Source of the DNA: Gillisella vitis
GTDB lineage: Bacteria > Pseudomonadota > Alphaproteobacteria > Rhizobiales > Rhizobiaceae
Length of the DNA stretch: 64,000 bases
Direction: 5' to 3'
NCBI GenBank assembly: GCA_009744235.1
Contig: WPHV01000012.1
Location: 1-64,000 of the forward strand
The notes under the pieces were generated by a model. That model was given only the letters and a program-made list of their open reading frames with translations. It was not told the DNA's origin and did not search any database. The translations under genes and the position numbers were made by a program. Shown one piece after another: positions 34,550 to 44,497 of the stretch. Each line of letters begins with the position of its first letter. Position 1 is the stretch's first letter.

Positions 34550-34649
34550 CAGCCGCCGCGACCTGCATCATCGTGGGACGGGTCCTGCCAAAGCTAAAGG
34601 TTTTTTAGCACATTTGCGGTAATCCAACGTTGCAAAATGAATTGCCGCG

Positions 34650-36200
34650 ATGAGGGCGCTAGAGACTTTGGATGTAGCAAAGCTCCGTCAAAAACTGAAG
34701 GAAGAGGCTGAACAGACCCGCGCAAGCGGCTCTTCATCGTCTCCAACAGTCGAATTGTCACCACTCGCCAGCCGGGTGGCCGATCAATTACGCCGTGCCA
34801 ATCGCTCGCCCAGCATCATGCTGGGGCAGTTCGGCCTGCTGGAATTTTCCTGGCTGATCGCCACCAGCCTGCTGTCCGGCTGGTTGACGATGGACGGACC
34901 GCTCGACACACTGCTGCCCCTTGGTGCGTTCGGCGCCCTTGGAGCGATTGTTTTTGTCCTGTTCACGCAATTTGCCGACGGCTACCAGATACATACGCTG
35001 CGTCGTCCAATCCGCTCGGTAAAGCGGGCCCTGACCAGCTGGCTTCTGGTTATCGCCTTGATGGTCGGCATCCACTTTGCCTGGAATGCCCAGCTGTTTA
35101 CCGTTTCCTGGTTGGCGACCTGGGCGGCAACCGCTGCCCTGTTTCTCCTGCTTGAACGCTATGGCATGGCACTGGCCATTCGCAGCTGGACCCGTAACGG
35201 CATCATCGAGCGACGCGCCGTGGTGGTTGGCGGTGGAGAGCCTGCCAAACAATTGATCCGCACGCTGGAAAGCCAGCCGGATAACGATATCCGTATCTGC
35301 GGTATTTTCGACGATCGGCAAGGCGACCGGTCGCCGAACATCGTCGCGGGCTATCCCAAGCTCGGCACCGTTGCCGAATTGGTGGCCTTTGCGCGGGAAA
35401 CACGGATCGACATGCTGATCATCGCCCTGCCGATCAGCGCGGAAGCGCGTATTCTGGAATTGCTGAAACTACTCTGGGTCCTGCCGGTGGATATTCGGCT
35501 GGCGGCCCATTCCAACAGCCTCAGATTCAGACCCCGCGCCTATTCCCATGTCGGCGATCTACCGATGCTGGATCTGGTCGATAAGCCCATCCGCGACTGG
35601 GACCAGGTTGCCAAACGGGCCTTCGACATCATTTTCAGCCTGGCGGCCTTGGCCATTTTCTGGCCGGTCATGGCGCTCGCCGCCATCGCCATCAAATCCA
35701 CGTCGAAAGGGCCGGTGCTGTTCGTGCAGAAGCGCCATGGCTTCAACAATGAGGTCATCAAAGTCCTGAAATTCCGCTCGATGTATACGGAAATGAGCGA
35801 CCCGACCGCCAAACTGGCCGTCACCAAGAACGATCCGCGCGTCACGCCCGTCGGCCGCTGGCTGCGCAAATCCTCGATGGATGAATTGCCGCAATTGTTC
35901 AATGTTTTGCGCGGCGATCTTTCGCTGGTCGGGCCTCGCCCGCATGCGGTCATGGCGCAAACCCGCAACCGCCATTACAGCGAAATCGTCGAGAGCTATT
36001 TTGCCCGCCACCGGGTCAAGCCTGGTGTCACCGGCTGGGCGCAGATCAAGGGCTGGCGTGGCGAGATCGATACCGACGACAAGATCAAGGGCAGAACCGC
36101 CCATGACCTCTATTATATCGAGAACTGGTCGCTACTGTTTGACCTGAAGATCCTGTTGATGACGCCGATCAGCCTTTTCAACACGGAAAACGCTTATTGA
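34650..36200 (+). CDS. Polyprenyl glycosylphosphotransferase (UppE/WbaP-like)
   Basis: A 516-residue membrane enzyme that starts polysaccharide synthesis by moving a sugar-1-phosphate to undecaprenyl phosphate. It has four N-terminal helices (about 45-170), a Rossmann-like middle (VVVGGGEPAKQLIRTLES), a further helix near 330-350, and the C-terminal catalytic domain: KRAFDIIFSLAALAIFWPVM, VLKFRSMYTEM, SSMDELPQLFNVLRGDLSLV then GPRPHA. The locus resembles the UPP cluster, whose initiating enzyme is UppE. It overlaps the next gene by 4 bases. Confidence 0.9.
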   Translation: MRALETLDVAKLRQKLKEEAEQTRASGSSSSPTVELSPLASRVADQLRRANRSPSIMLGQFGLLEFSWLIATSLLSGWLTMDGPLDTLLPLGAFGALGAIVFVLFTQFADGYQIHTLRRPIRSVKRALTSWLLVIALMVGIHFAWNAQLFTVSWLATWAATAALFLLLERYGMALAIRSWTRNGIIERRAVVVGGGEPAKQLIRTLESQPDNDIRICGIFDDRQGDRSPNIVAGYPKLGTVAELVAFARETRIDMLIIALPISAEARILELLKLLWVLPVDIRLAAHSNSLRFRPRAYSHVGDLPMLDLVDKPIRDWDQVAKRAFDIIFSLAALAIFWPVMALAAIAIKSTSKGPVLFVQKRHGFNNEVIKVLKFRSMYTEMSDPTAKLAVTKNDPRVTPVGRWLRKSSMDELPQLFNVLRGDLSLVGPRPHAVMAQTRNRHYSEIVESYFARHRVKPGVTGWAQIKGWRGEIDTDDKIKGRTAHDLYYIENWSLLFDLKILLMTPISLFNTENAY

Positions 36201-37420
36201 GCGCGGTCAGCCACCACAGCAGCCCGCCTTTCCGGCCAGGCTTTGCAGCCATTACCCTGACCGGATCGGCGCTGGTCGGCTTTGGCGTGTTTCTGCTCGG
36301 CTTCGTGTTCATGGAGCCAGCCCCTTACGAATTGTTCATGGCGGCGCAGATCCCGCTATGGTTCCTGCTGGGCCTGAAAATTTCCCGCAGCGTCGCACCG
36401 CTTCTGGCGCTGATGCTCACCTTCAATGTCGGCGGCATGATCTCGTTGACGACAATGACGGACCTTGATGAAGGCCCGCTCTATGTTGCCGTCTCGACCT
36501 TCCTCGCCGTGACCTCGGTTTTCTATGCCGCCATCATTGAGGACCGGCATGAACGTCTACGATTGATCTTCAATGCCTGGGTTCTAGCCGCTGTCGCCAC
36601 GTCCCTTCTGGGAATCCTGGGCTATTTCCACGCCTTTCCCGGCGCTGAAATGTTTACACGCTATGATCGGGCCATGGGGGCTTTCCAGGACCCCAATGTG
36701 TTTGGTCCGTTTCTGATTGCTCCGTCGCTCTATCTCATCCATGGGCTTTTGACTGGCAGGCTGTTGGACGCACCCTGGAAAATCCTCTGTCTGCTGATCC
36801 TCGCACTTGGGGTTTTCCTGTCCTTTTCACGGGCGGCCTGGGCGCTTTTCCTATTTAGCGCCATTGCCATGGTACTGATCCTGCTGATCAAGGAGCGCAG
36901 CAGTGCCTTCCGCCTGAAGATCGTGCTGCTGGCGCTGACGGCGGCCATCGCTCTCGTTGTGGCGCTGACCGTCGCCCTGCAATTCCAGCAGGTGCGTGAC
37001 CTGTTTTCCAGCCGCACCCAGCTTGTGCAGGATTATGATGGCGGCCATCTCGGCCGCTTCGAGCGTCACAAGATCGGCTTTCTGATGTCGATGGAAAAGC
37101 CACTCGGGATCGGGCCGATGGTGTTCAGCAAGATCTTTCCAGAGGACGAGCACAATATCTGGCTGAAAACCCTGACATCCTATGGCTGGCTCGGCTTCGT
37201 CTGTTTTATCGCCATGCTGATCTGGAGCATTTGCTTCGGCTTCAAATGTCTGCTCTATGACCGCCCTTGGCAACCCTATCTGATGATTGCCTGGATCGTG
37301 CTGATCGGCCATGCCCTGATCGGCAATGTCATCGATATCGATCATTGGCGACATGTGTACCTGCTGTTCGGAATCCTTTGGGGATGCAGAGCACTGGAAA
37401 TCAACTGGCAAAGACACTAG
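36197..37420 (+). CDS. O-antigen ligase/Wzy-type polymerase
   Basis: A 407-residue polytopic membrane protein with about ten to twelve helices and a larger periplasmic loop (RDRAMGAFQDPNVFGPFLI-like stretch near 155-175, then the loop around SRTQLVQDYDGGHLGRFERH near 272-291). This layout fits the Wzy_C/O-antigen ligase family, which polymerises lipid-linked repeats or attaches them. The start is a TTG that overlaps the upstream stop (TTGA), implying tight coupling. Polymerase and ligase cannot be told apart from sequence alone. Confidence 0.8.
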   Translation: MSAVSHHSSPPFRPGFAAITLTGSALVGFGVFLLGFVFMEPAPYELFMAAQIPLWFLLGLKISRSVAPLLALMLTFNVGGMISLTTMTDLDEGPLYVAVSTFLAVTSVFYAAIIEDRHERLRLIFNAWVLAAVATSLLGILGYFHAFPGAEMFTRYDRAMGAFQDPNVFGPFLIAPSLYLIHGLLTGRLLDAPWKILCLLILALGVFLSFSRAAWALFLFSAIAMVLILLIKERSSAFRLKIVLLALTAAIALVVALTVALQFQQVRDLFSSRTQLVQDYDGGHLGRFERHKIGFLMSMEKPLGIGPMVFSKIFPEDEHNIWLKTLTSYGWLGFVCFIAMLIWSICFGFKCLLYDRPWQPYLMIAWIVLIGHALIGNVIDIDHWRHVYLLFGILWGCRALEINWQRH

Positions 37421-37442
37421 GGAACATCGGGGGACGCGTTTA

Positions 37443-38714
37443 GTGGAGGAAAACGTCAGGGATGGCCAGGGAATTGCCAATGGGCAGCATCTGCGAATCT
37501 TGCAGGTCTTGGAGCCGAGCGGCGGTGGCTCCGGCCGTCATTTTATCGATCTTTGTGCAGGCCTCGCTGCCTGCGGCCAAACGGTAACCGCTGTCTATTC
37601 TCCTTTGAGAGCCGAAAGCCGGTTCGTTGCCGAATTGCTGGCGCTGCCGCTGCACGAGATCATTACGCTGGACATGCACCGTGCGGTCGGCCCCTGGGAT
37701 TTGGCCTCCTATAGCGCGCTGCGACGGCTGATCCGCGACAAAGGCCCATTCGACATCGTGCATGGCCACAGTTCAAAGGCCGGCGCGCTGACCCGACTGG
37801 CAACCCTGCCCGGGCGCAATCCACCGGTGCTTTACACGCCCCACGCCTTCCGCACCATGGACCCGACGCTCGGCTCCAAAGGCCGTTTGGTCTATGGCGG
37901 CGTGGAACGGCTGCTTGGGAGGTTCTTCAGCGACCGGGTGATTTGCGTTTCGCCAGACGAATATCATCATGCCGTGGCGCTGGGTATTCCGGCGCGAACA
38001 CTCCGCATTGTCGCAAATGGCGTCAAATATCCGCCCGGCGACGCCCGCTCGGAGACACGCACACGCTTCGGCATTGCCCATGAGCACCTGGTTTTCGGTT
38101 TCATCGGCAGGCTCGTCGCCCAGAAAGCTCCGGAGCGGCTGATCCACGCCTTTGCCAGCATTGCAGACCTGATGCCTCAGGCACGGTTGGTGATGATTGG
38201 CAGCGGCGAGCGGGAGGCGGAACTGCGCAACTTGATCCATATCCTCGGTCTTGATGGCAAGGCACAGATCCGTAGCGATATGAGCGGACATGATGCCATC
38301 CAGGCTTTCGACATCCTGGTTGCTCCCAGCCGCTACGAGGCCATGTCCTATGCGATGCTGGAGGCCGCAGCCGGTGGCCTTCCCCTCGTTTTGACAGCAG
38401 TGGGTGGAACGAGCGTTGTGCTGGAGAATGGCGTCAACGGCTTTGCCGTTCCCAATAGCGATGAGATCAAGCCGCTTTCAGACGCCATGGCCGCCTTTCG
38501 CGATCCCCTGGTGCGGGCACAGCTTACGGCTGGCGCATTGAGCCGCCGTAACAACTACCGGCTTGAAAAAATGGTGGCCGAAACATTGGCAATCTACCGG
38601 GACCTACTGCCGCAAACCACGCCATGCCCGGTGATCAAACACGAAACCGACAGCAGACTTCGAACGCCCGGAGACCACACGACCTTGCGGCTCGCCAATC
38701 AGATTGGTGAATGA
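37443..38714 (+). CDS. Glycosyltransferase family 4, second enzyme of the locus
   Basis: A 423-residue GT-B enzyme: LRILQVLEPSGGGSGRHFID in the N-lobe, DIVHGHSSKAGALTRLATLP, GFIGRLVAQKAPERLIHAFA, and the C-lobe signature PSRYEAMSYAMLEAAAGGLP. A GTG at 37443 is the most plausible start, with GGGGGAC upstream; no in-frame ATG is nearby and frames before it overlap the polymerase gene. The last 30 residues are poorly conserved in kind. It is probably cotranscribed with the polymerase gene. Confidence 0.85.
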   Translation: MEENVRDGQGIANGQHLRILQVLEPSGGGSGRHFIDLCAGLAACGQTVTAVYSPLRAESRFVAELLALPLHEIITLDMHRAVGPWDLASYSALRRLIRDKGPFDIVHGHSSKAGALTRLATLPGRNPPVLYTPHAFRTMDPTLGSKGRLVYGGVERLLGRFFSDRVICVSPDEYHHAVALGIPARTLRIVANGVKYPPGDARSETRTRFGIAHEHLVFGFIGRLVAQKAPERLIHAFASIADLMPQARLVMIGSGEREAELRNLIHILGLDGKAQIRSDMSGHDAIQAFDILVAPSRYEAMSYAMLEAAAGGLPLVLTAVGGTSVVLENGVNGFAVPNSDEIKPLSDAMAAFRDPLVRAQLTAGALSRRNNYRLEKMVAETLAIYRDLLPQTTPCPVIKHETDSRLRTPGDHTTLRLANQIGE

Positions 38715-38825
38715 CCCAGGGAGACTGGCAGGTATTTTTTCACACGCATGGAACAATTTCTCTTCTGTCGCATTAAGCAGCGCGTTCAGCCGAAACAGTT
38801 GGCGGACGGACAGAAGAGGGACAGC

Positions 38826-38975
38826 ATGAACCGCACAAACGGTCTTTATTTGATCATCGGCGCATTGGTCGTCATCGTGGTTGGCCTCGGCGCCTATGCC
38901 TATCATGAGGAAACCAAGCCCAAGGGCGTGGAACTCAGCATTGGAAAAGACGGCGTTGCCGTCGAACAGAAATAA
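38826..38975 (+). CDS. Small single-pass membrane protein
   Basis: A 49-residue protein with one hydrophobic helix (LYLIIGALVVIVVGLGAYAY) and a polar C-terminal tail ending in KDGVAVEQK. The ATG at 38826 has a good AGAGGGA site, which is the main support. Similar short proteins are frequent in rhizobia; function is unknown. It is followed by a hairpin terminator. Confidence 0.65.
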   Translation: MNRTNGLYLIIGALVVIVVGLGAYAYHEETKPKGVELSIGKDGVAVEQK

Positions 38976-38995
38976 TCTCCAGCCAGCGCGTTTGC

Positions 38996-39035
38996 CTTAC
39001 AGCACTGCCGTATTATAAAACGCCAGTGCTGTAAG
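38996..39035 (+). terminator. Hairpin after the small membrane protein gene
   Basis: CTTACAGCACTG (38996-39007) pairs perfectly with CAGTGCTGTAAG (39024-39035), followed by GCTTTATAC. It lies between convergent genes and could act for both. Confidence 0.6.
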
Positions 39036-39072
39036 GCTTTATACTATTGAATAATTCTCAAGTGGAGGCAAA

Positions 39073-40101
39073 TCACGCGACCTTGCGTTTGCCTTCAGCC
39101 CTGTCGAGACCCCAGCTTTCCACAAGCAGGGATGGCAAATGCAGGTCTCCAGGTAGCATATAGGGCATTTCCTGCCCCTCGCCCGCTTTGATCGGCAGAC
39201 CATGCCCCAGGCCATCCATTACGGCATATTCCACCTTGATCGCACCGTCTTCGTCATGCCAGACATAGCCGTCGCTCCGGCCATAGGCGACGGGCTTTGC
39301 CTTGCCGTCCAGCAAGCCATGCACGGCAAGCCATTGGATGACCAGCGCATCGGCGTTCTTCTGATGGACGACATTGTCATCCCTGCCCTGCCAGATCGAA
39401 ATCCGTGGCCAGTCCCGACCTTCGGGCGCGGCCTGATAGACCAGTTGCGCCCATTCATCCGGGGCTTTCGCCACACCGTTATGCATGATGTTCAAGGCAT
39501 TCATTGCATCGCGCGCGCCACCAACCGGCAGGCCGGCAACCACGGCACCTGCCTTGAAGATATCGGGATAGGCGGCCAGAGCCGCAGCGGCCAGCGCACC
39601 ACCGGCCGACAGGCCCATGATGAAAACATGGTCGGTGCTCAGGCTATGGGCCTCGACCATGGTGTCAATCATCTGGCGGATCGAGCCCGTCTCGCCGCGA
39701 TCACGCGCAACAGCACTCGGGCGAAACCAGTTGAAACACCCATTCGGATTGTTGGAACTACGCTGTTCGGGATAGAGCAGCGCGAAACCGTACTGACGTG
39801 CCAGACGGCTCCAGCCGCTGCCGTCATCGAAATCCTTAGCCGTCTGCCCGCAGCCGTGCAGCACCACCACAAGCGGCGCACCCGGCTGCAAACCCGCAGG
39901 CACATAGGTCATCATCCGCAAATGCCCGGGATTGCTGCCGAAGCTGGTGTTTTCAACAAGGCGTGGCTGGGCGGGCTTTCTCGGTTTCGGCGCGACCTTT
40001 TCGCGAGGCGTGGCGCTCTCAACCAGATCCACAAATGCCTTTTGTAACTTTTTTTGGCGGCGAACCATGGCGGCCACCGATTTTGGAACATTCAATCGCA
40101 T
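39073..40101 (-). CDS. PHB depolymerase-like esterase
   Basis: An alpha/beta-hydrolase of about 342 residues of the Esterase_PHB family. It contains PLVVVLHGCGQTAKDFDDGS, YPEQRSSNNPNGCFNWF and the nucleophile elbow MGLSAGGALA (Ser near 163). The N-terminus is strongly basic and there is no clear signal peptide, unlike secreted PHB depolymerases, so the substrate may be an intracellular polyester or another ester. The ATG at 40101 follows a GTG at 40104; AGGAAGG lies upstream. Confidence 0.82.
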   Translation of the reverse strand: MRLNVPKSVAAMVRRQKKLQKAFVDLVESATPREKVAPKPRKPAQPRLVENTSFGSNPGHLRMMTYVPAGLQPGAPLVVVLHGCGQTAKDFDDGSGWSRLARQYGFALLYPEQRSSNNPNGCFNWFRPSAVARDRGETGSIRQMIDTMVEAHSLSTDHVFIMGLSAGGALAAAALAAYPDIFKAGAVVAGLPVGGARDAMNALNIMHNGVAKAPDEWAQLVYQAAPEGRDWPRISIWQGRDDNVVHQKNADALVIQWLAVHGLLDGKAKPVAYGRSDGYVWHDEDGAIKVEYAVMDGLGHGLPIKAGEGQEMPYMLPGDLHLPSLLVESWGLDRAEGKRKVA

Positions 40102-40605
40102 CACATCTGCCTTCCTGACGGCTGCATTCTCTCGTCTGCTTCACAAGCCGCCAATACTTCTGGCCCTCAAAAACTCATGGTGAATATCGTCTCATGCTAA
40201 TCTCGAAGGTTATGAGGACCAACGACACGGCATATTGCTGCACTGCACCCAATATAAGGCAGAGACGGGACTTTATCGATACCAGCGCTGCACCATTCGG
40301 CGCTTTTGTAGCCTGTCTAGCCTCTTCAAAGTCCAGAAAATCTGATAATAACCGTTAGAATATAGATGGTTACGGAAAACATCTGTCTATTACGTGCACC
40401 GCAAAAAAAGAATTATACATTATAAACATAAAACTCTTGAGATTAGCTTACGCCCTGAAAGGATTACGCAAGCACAAAGCCGCCGCCTCTCCCCAAAATA
40501 GAAGGGCTTCAGCAAACCTGAGTGCAAGGCGCTGTAACGCTGAAAATAGGCATCTGGTTTGAAGAGAGACAATCACCCAAACTGGGGGGGAGTGATTGAA
40601 ATAAA
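40102..40605. other. Intergenic region beside tRNA-Pro
   Basis: These 504 bases include an AT-rich part (about 40320-40450) and a stem-loop just downstream of the tRNA on its strand (40571-40597, AATCAC...GTGATT arms), possibly its terminator. No gene is supported. Confidence 0.45.
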
Positions 40606-40682
<77 letters not shown>

Positions 40683-40783
40683 ACCCGCTCCTAAGAGCAA
40701 GGTTCACTTAGAGTTTTTGACTTTCGGGCGCAAGCGGAATTTTGCCCGGACAGATCAAAAACACGCAAAACACACCTCAAAAC

Positions 40784-42160
40784 TCATTCCGCCAAGATCG
40801 ACGGTGGAAGCCTGACGGTATACGTCGTGCCACTGGAGCTCGTCGCGCTGGCCAGGGAACCGCCGAGTTGCTTGACGAAAGCTTTGACGAACTGGGTGCC
40901 AAGTCCCGACCCCTCCGATTTGCCGCTGAGGCCGATTCCGTTATCGCTGACGGTCAGTGCGACCTCACCTTCCCGGCGCTGAAAGCCGAGAACAACCTCG
41001 CCCTGCCCCGATGGAAAGGCATATTTTACGGCATTGGTGGCAAGCTCATTGACGATCAAGCCGATCGATACGGCATAATCGGGTTGAATGCTCAACGGCT
41101 CGGTTTTCGTGCTGATCGTGATGTTCGAATTCGGGCTCAAAAGGCTCTTACGGATCGTGGTGTTGATGCCTCTCAGGTAGGTTTCCATGTTGACGGGGCC
41201 AAAGGCACTGGATTGAGCAATGACGTCGTAAAGCTCGGCAACGGCTCTAATCCGCGCTTGCATGGCCTTATATCCTTCGGCGCAAGGTTCTGCGGCGCGG
41301 CGAATTTCGTGCGAGACGAAAGAGGAAATGATCTGCAGGCTGTTTTTGATGCGATGGGCGAGTTCCGCTGCCAATATATCCCGATGCCTATCGAACAGCA
41401 CGGCCTCCGTCGCGTCTTCGAATACGACGAGCATCCGGGTGACATGATTGCCTGGCCGAAATATTTTCCGGGCATTGATCTTGAACACACGACGGCCCAG
41501 ACCGGGAAAGTCGTCCTCCAGCAGCAAGCCATCGACATGCTCGTCGCGTGGCAAGACACGCTCCAGGAGATCGTTGAGCGCAGCCACGTTCCACTGGCCG
41601 TCCCCCAGCGTTTTCAACTGCTGGCCGACAACCTCCGTGGCTTGAACACCGAAAAGTTTCAAAAAAGAACGGCTGGCAAACACAACGCGCATGTCATGTT
41701 CCAACACCAGCAATGGATCGCGGACCGTATCGACAATATTCTGCGCAAGAATCCAACTGCGCTCAGCTTCCGCACTGGCAAGGCGCGCTTGCGTGACATC
41801 ATCGATCGACATCAAAAACAGGCTTGTGGCATCACTCGTGCGTTGAACCCGCCGCACATTGACCAGCATGATCCTATGGCCCAGATCGGGGAAAACCACA
41901 TCAATTTCATGAGCATTAACGACGATATCGAGCGGAACGATCTGCTCCAAAAGCAATCGAAGCCCAGGTATGTTCCAATGGCCACCCTTTAGCTCGTACA
42001 GCTGCCGTTCCAGTGTCTGTTCAGAGGTGATCTGGAAATTGGCGTAGAAGGCTTGATTGGCGGCAAGCACAGTCAGATCCTGGCTCAGAATCAGCACTGC
42101 GTCACGGGAGGTATCAATGATGTCCTGAGGCAGGATTTCGTTGAGCGGAAGATTGGTCAA
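40784..42160 (-). CDS. PAS sensor histidine kinase (HisKA_2/HWE-like)
   Basis: A soluble kinase of 458 residues. Two PAS-like domains (about 10-125 and 135-255) are followed by the phosphoacceptor segment ELAHRIKNSLQIISSF (His near 268) and an HATPase with IVNELATNAVKYAF, VSDNGIGL and GLGTQFVKAFVKQLGG. No membrane helices are present, so it should sense a cytoplasmic cue. No response regulator lies next to it. The start is a TTG at 42160 with no clear binding site, so the N-terminus is uncertain. Confidence 0.85.
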   Translation of the reverse strand: MTNLPLNEILPQDIIDTSRDAVLILSQDLTVLAANQAFYANFQITSEQTLERQLYELKGGHWNIPGLRLLLEQIVPLDIVVNAHEIDVVFPDLGHRIMLVNVRRVQRTSDATSLFLMSIDDVTQARLASAEAERSWILAQNIVDTVRDPLLVLEHDMRVVFASRSFLKLFGVQATEVVGQQLKTLGDGQWNVAALNDLLERVLPRDEHVDGLLLEDDFPGLGRRVFKINARKIFRPGNHVTRMLVVFEDATEAVLFDRHRDILAAELAHRIKNSLQIISSFVSHEIRRAAEPCAEGYKAMQARIRAVAELYDVIAQSSAFGPVNMETYLRGINTTIRKSLLSPNSNITISTKTEPLSIQPDYAVSIGLIVNELATNAVKYAFPSGQGEVVLGFQRREGEVALTVSDNGIGLSGKSEGSGLGTQFVKAFVKQLGGSLASATSSSGTTYTVRLPPSILAE

Positions 42161-42394
42161 GGGGTGTCGCTTTTCTAAGATGAGATAGGCTGTTTCCAGG
42201 TGCGGCTAGGCCGCGCGTGAAATAGGTGAGCTATACCACGGTCCAAAGATACCAATGCATCACTGGCTTTGGATAGAGATCAGTGGAATAGCAAACATCG
42301 TTTTTAATGAAACATTTGCATCGGACGACCAAAACGGCATGCACGGCAACAGGTGGCTCGTCCTCGCCCATCAAGGCGTGCTTTGGCTAATCGC

Positions 42395-43186
42395 TCATTT
42401 CGTGGCACTGTCTCTGGAGGTTTTCGTGGGTTGATCGGGCCCGGGGCCAGCAATCAAACTCTCGAAAATCGCATCGTTTGTCTTGCGCCATGTCTCGTCC
42501 GTCAACCATTGATAATCCTGGTCCGGCATCAAAGGGACTGCCTTCACCTGCGCATTCGAAATCCGCAGAAAGAAGCTCTTCCTTTCCCGATCGACAAGCA
42601 GGTAGCGAAGCGGAACAACGAGACTATCCTTGCCCGGTACAAAAAAACCACCAGCCGCAACGATTGCGTAATCCTGCCGGTCCTTGGTGCCGATGACCAC
42701 ATTGCGAACCTCGCCAACAATCTTGTCATCGGCGGTCCGAACCTCGGCCCCGACAATTTCATTGACCAGCAAGCCAGGATCGAGATCGTTGATGCTGATC
42801 AAAGCCCCCTCATTGGCAGTGCCACGGCTTCCCTTGACCTGGCCCAGCCTATGCCATTGCGGCTCGCCGGCGGCCAATTGCTGGTCGGTCGCGTCTTCGT
42901 CATTGGTACCCAACCGCGCCATGAACGGGGATGCGATCAATTCACGAATATTGCCCAGTAACCGCTCGCAATCTTTTTCCAGCCCGTAATTCCACAGAAG
43001 AAAGGCCGCATCGCGCAATTTGCGCAGGTCATGCACGAGATAGCGGTTTTGAGGATCCCGGAATTCAGGCTTTTCCAGAATGGCTTCTTCAAACCTTGCA
43101 TCGGAAATATTGCAGGCGGCGAGCGCTGGCGTGCCACAAAGCGCAAGCAGAAGCGCTCCAGCCGCGGCTGATTTCATAAACGTCAT
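42395..43186 (-). CDS. Secreted PRC-barrel domain protein
   Basis: A 263-residue protein with a signal peptide (MTFMKSAAAGALLLALCGTPALA). A helical part (residues 25-95) with two cysteines is followed by a PRC-barrel-like domain around LLVNEIVGAEVRTADDKIVG and DYAIVAAGGFFVPGKDSLVV. PRC barrels bind partners or RNA and membranes in many contexts; the role of periplasmic ones is unclear. A TAGGA site precedes the ATG. Confidence 0.75.
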   Translation of the reverse strand: MTFMKSAAAGALLLALCGTPALAACNISDARFEEAILEKPEFRDPQNRYLVHDLRKLRDAAFLLWNYGLEKDCERLLGNIRELIASPFMARLGTNDEDATDQQLAAGEPQWHRLGQVKGSRGTANEGALISINDLDPGLLVNEIVGAEVRTADDKIVGEVRNVVIGTKDRQDYAIVAAGGFFVPGKDSLVVPLRYLLVDRERKSFFLRISNAQVKAVPLMPDQDYQWLTDETWRKTNDAIFESLIAGPGPDQPTKTSRDSATK

Positions 43187-43486
43187 TCCTAGTCCGATCG
43201 GCGGGTTTTGCTATGACTTCGTGTTGCCCAGCACACTGATCGGAAGGAGGCGCACCGCATGACGCTATTCTTCAGTCAGCATAACGCGCGCCATCCTGAT
43301 TTGTTCCAAAATTTAAGAAAATATTCCTTTTTGCCGTTCTTTTCTTATTGCCGAAACACACGCCAGACACGTCTTTGCCGTCGATTCCACAGCCCGCGAT
43401 ATACGGCCAAAATTTATTATTCACATCGGATTTTTTCTGCGGAACCAATGGTTAACCGTGGCGTTATGAGCCGCGGAGAACATGAC
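43187..43486. other. PRC-barrel/DUF982 divergent intergenic region
   Basis: A gap of about 300 bp whose right half (43300-43450) is AT-rich, probably holding the promoter of the DUF982 gene. In-frame codons upstream of 43487 look non-coding. Confidence 0.4.
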
Positions 43487-43750
43487 ATGACATTAGACAG
43501 AGACTTTCAGCGGCCGGTCGCCTTGGTCATTGCCGGAACCACCCACATGGTCAGATCGATTCGGGAAGCAGCCTGGCTGCTTGCCGATCAATGGCCGGAT
43601 TTTTCCTGCGAATATTTTCGCAAGGCCTTGTCCGCCTGCGCAGCCGCCCTGGAAGGACGGCGTTCCGCCACCTATGCGCGGCGCGCGCTGATCCTTGCCG
43701 CGCATCGCGCCAATGTGGCGATTGCGCCGGAGCAAACTCAGGCGGCGTGA
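43487..43750 (+). CDS. DUF982 protein
   Basis: An 87-residue protein matching the small DUF982 family that is expanded in rhizobia: RPVALVIAGTTHMVRSIREA, AWLLADQWPDFSCEYFRKAL and ATYARRALILAAHRANV. Function is unknown. The ATG at 43487 has GGAG upstream; ATGs at 43448 and 43466 are alternatives. It converges on the merR gene with 8 bases between stops. Confidence 0.75.
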   Translation: MTLDRDFQRPVALVIAGTTHMVRSIREAAWLLADQWPDFSCEYFRKALSACAAALEGRRSATYARRALILAAHRANVAIAPEQTQAA

Positions 43751-43758
43751 GGGGTGTT

Positions 43759-44304
43759 TTAGCGGACCTGATCCAATAGCCGCTTGCATTCCAGCAGATC
43801 GAACAGAGTTTCCTGAAGAAGCGCCCGGTCTTCCTTGCCGACCGAACCACGGCCAGCGGAAATGTCGAGAGCGCTATCGTCGCCACCGCCGAAGTTAAAG
43901 AATCGGCTGCTGGTACGCGACTTTGCATGACCGACAACCTGATCGTCGTCGCTGCCGAGTTTGGGATCGTCATTGCTGGATTGGCCAGCAGCAACCAGGG
44001 CTTCCATCGTCGCCAGATCGCCGGAAGCGACAGCCATGACGAATTTATTGCCGTTGGTTTTCAGAAGCTTCTGCACACCTTTGATCGTATAGCCATGATC
44101 GTAAAGCAGATGTCGAATGCCCTTCAGCAGTTCGATATCGTCAGGACGGTAGTAGCGCCGCCCGCCGCCGCGTTTCAGCGGCTTGATCTGCGGAAACCGG
44201 GTTTCCCAGAATCGCAGCACATGCTGAGGCAAATCAAGATCGTCCGCCACTTCGCTGATCGTGCGGAAGGCATCAGGGCTTTTATCCAAGACGGGCTCCA
44301 TCAT
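43759..44304 (-). CDS. MerR-family transcriptional regulator
   Basis: A 181-residue regulator with an N-terminal MerR winged helix (residues 14-82): RTISEVADDLDLPQHVLRFW, GGGRRYYRPDDIELLKGIRH and LLYDHGYTIKGVQKLL. The C-terminal part is low in complexity and lacks metal-binding cysteines. Proteins of this type lie directly after ihfA throughout the order. The start has GAGAGTG upstream. Its effector is unknown. Confidence 0.88.
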   Translation of the reverse strand: MMEPVLDKSPDAFRTISEVADDLDLPQHVLRFWETRFPQIKPLKRGGGRRYYRPDDIELLKGIRHLLYDHGYTIKGVQKLLKTNGNKFVMAVASGDLATMEALVAAGQSSNDDPKLGSDDDQVVGHAKSRTSSRFFNFGGGDDSALDISAGRGSVGKEDRALLQETLFDLLECKRLLDQVR

Positions 44305-44497
44305 GTCACTCTCAACGACAGCATGTCTCTCATCAGAAACTGAGGCTGTATCATCTTGTATTGCAGCTACTGTTTTGAGGACTATTCAGTAAGTCGCCCA
44401 TCCGTATGGCAGCTCGAAAGCGCCGTCCGCAACAAATAGGGACCGACATAATCAAGCTCAAAACTTGCCGGAACCGCTGGGGTTGCTCCCAAGACCA

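Noticed and set aside
41173..42000. Long plus-strand frame (from 40742) opposite the histidine kinase
   Set aside because: The minus-strand protein has complete PAS, phosphoacceptor and ATPase motifs; the opposite frame has none.
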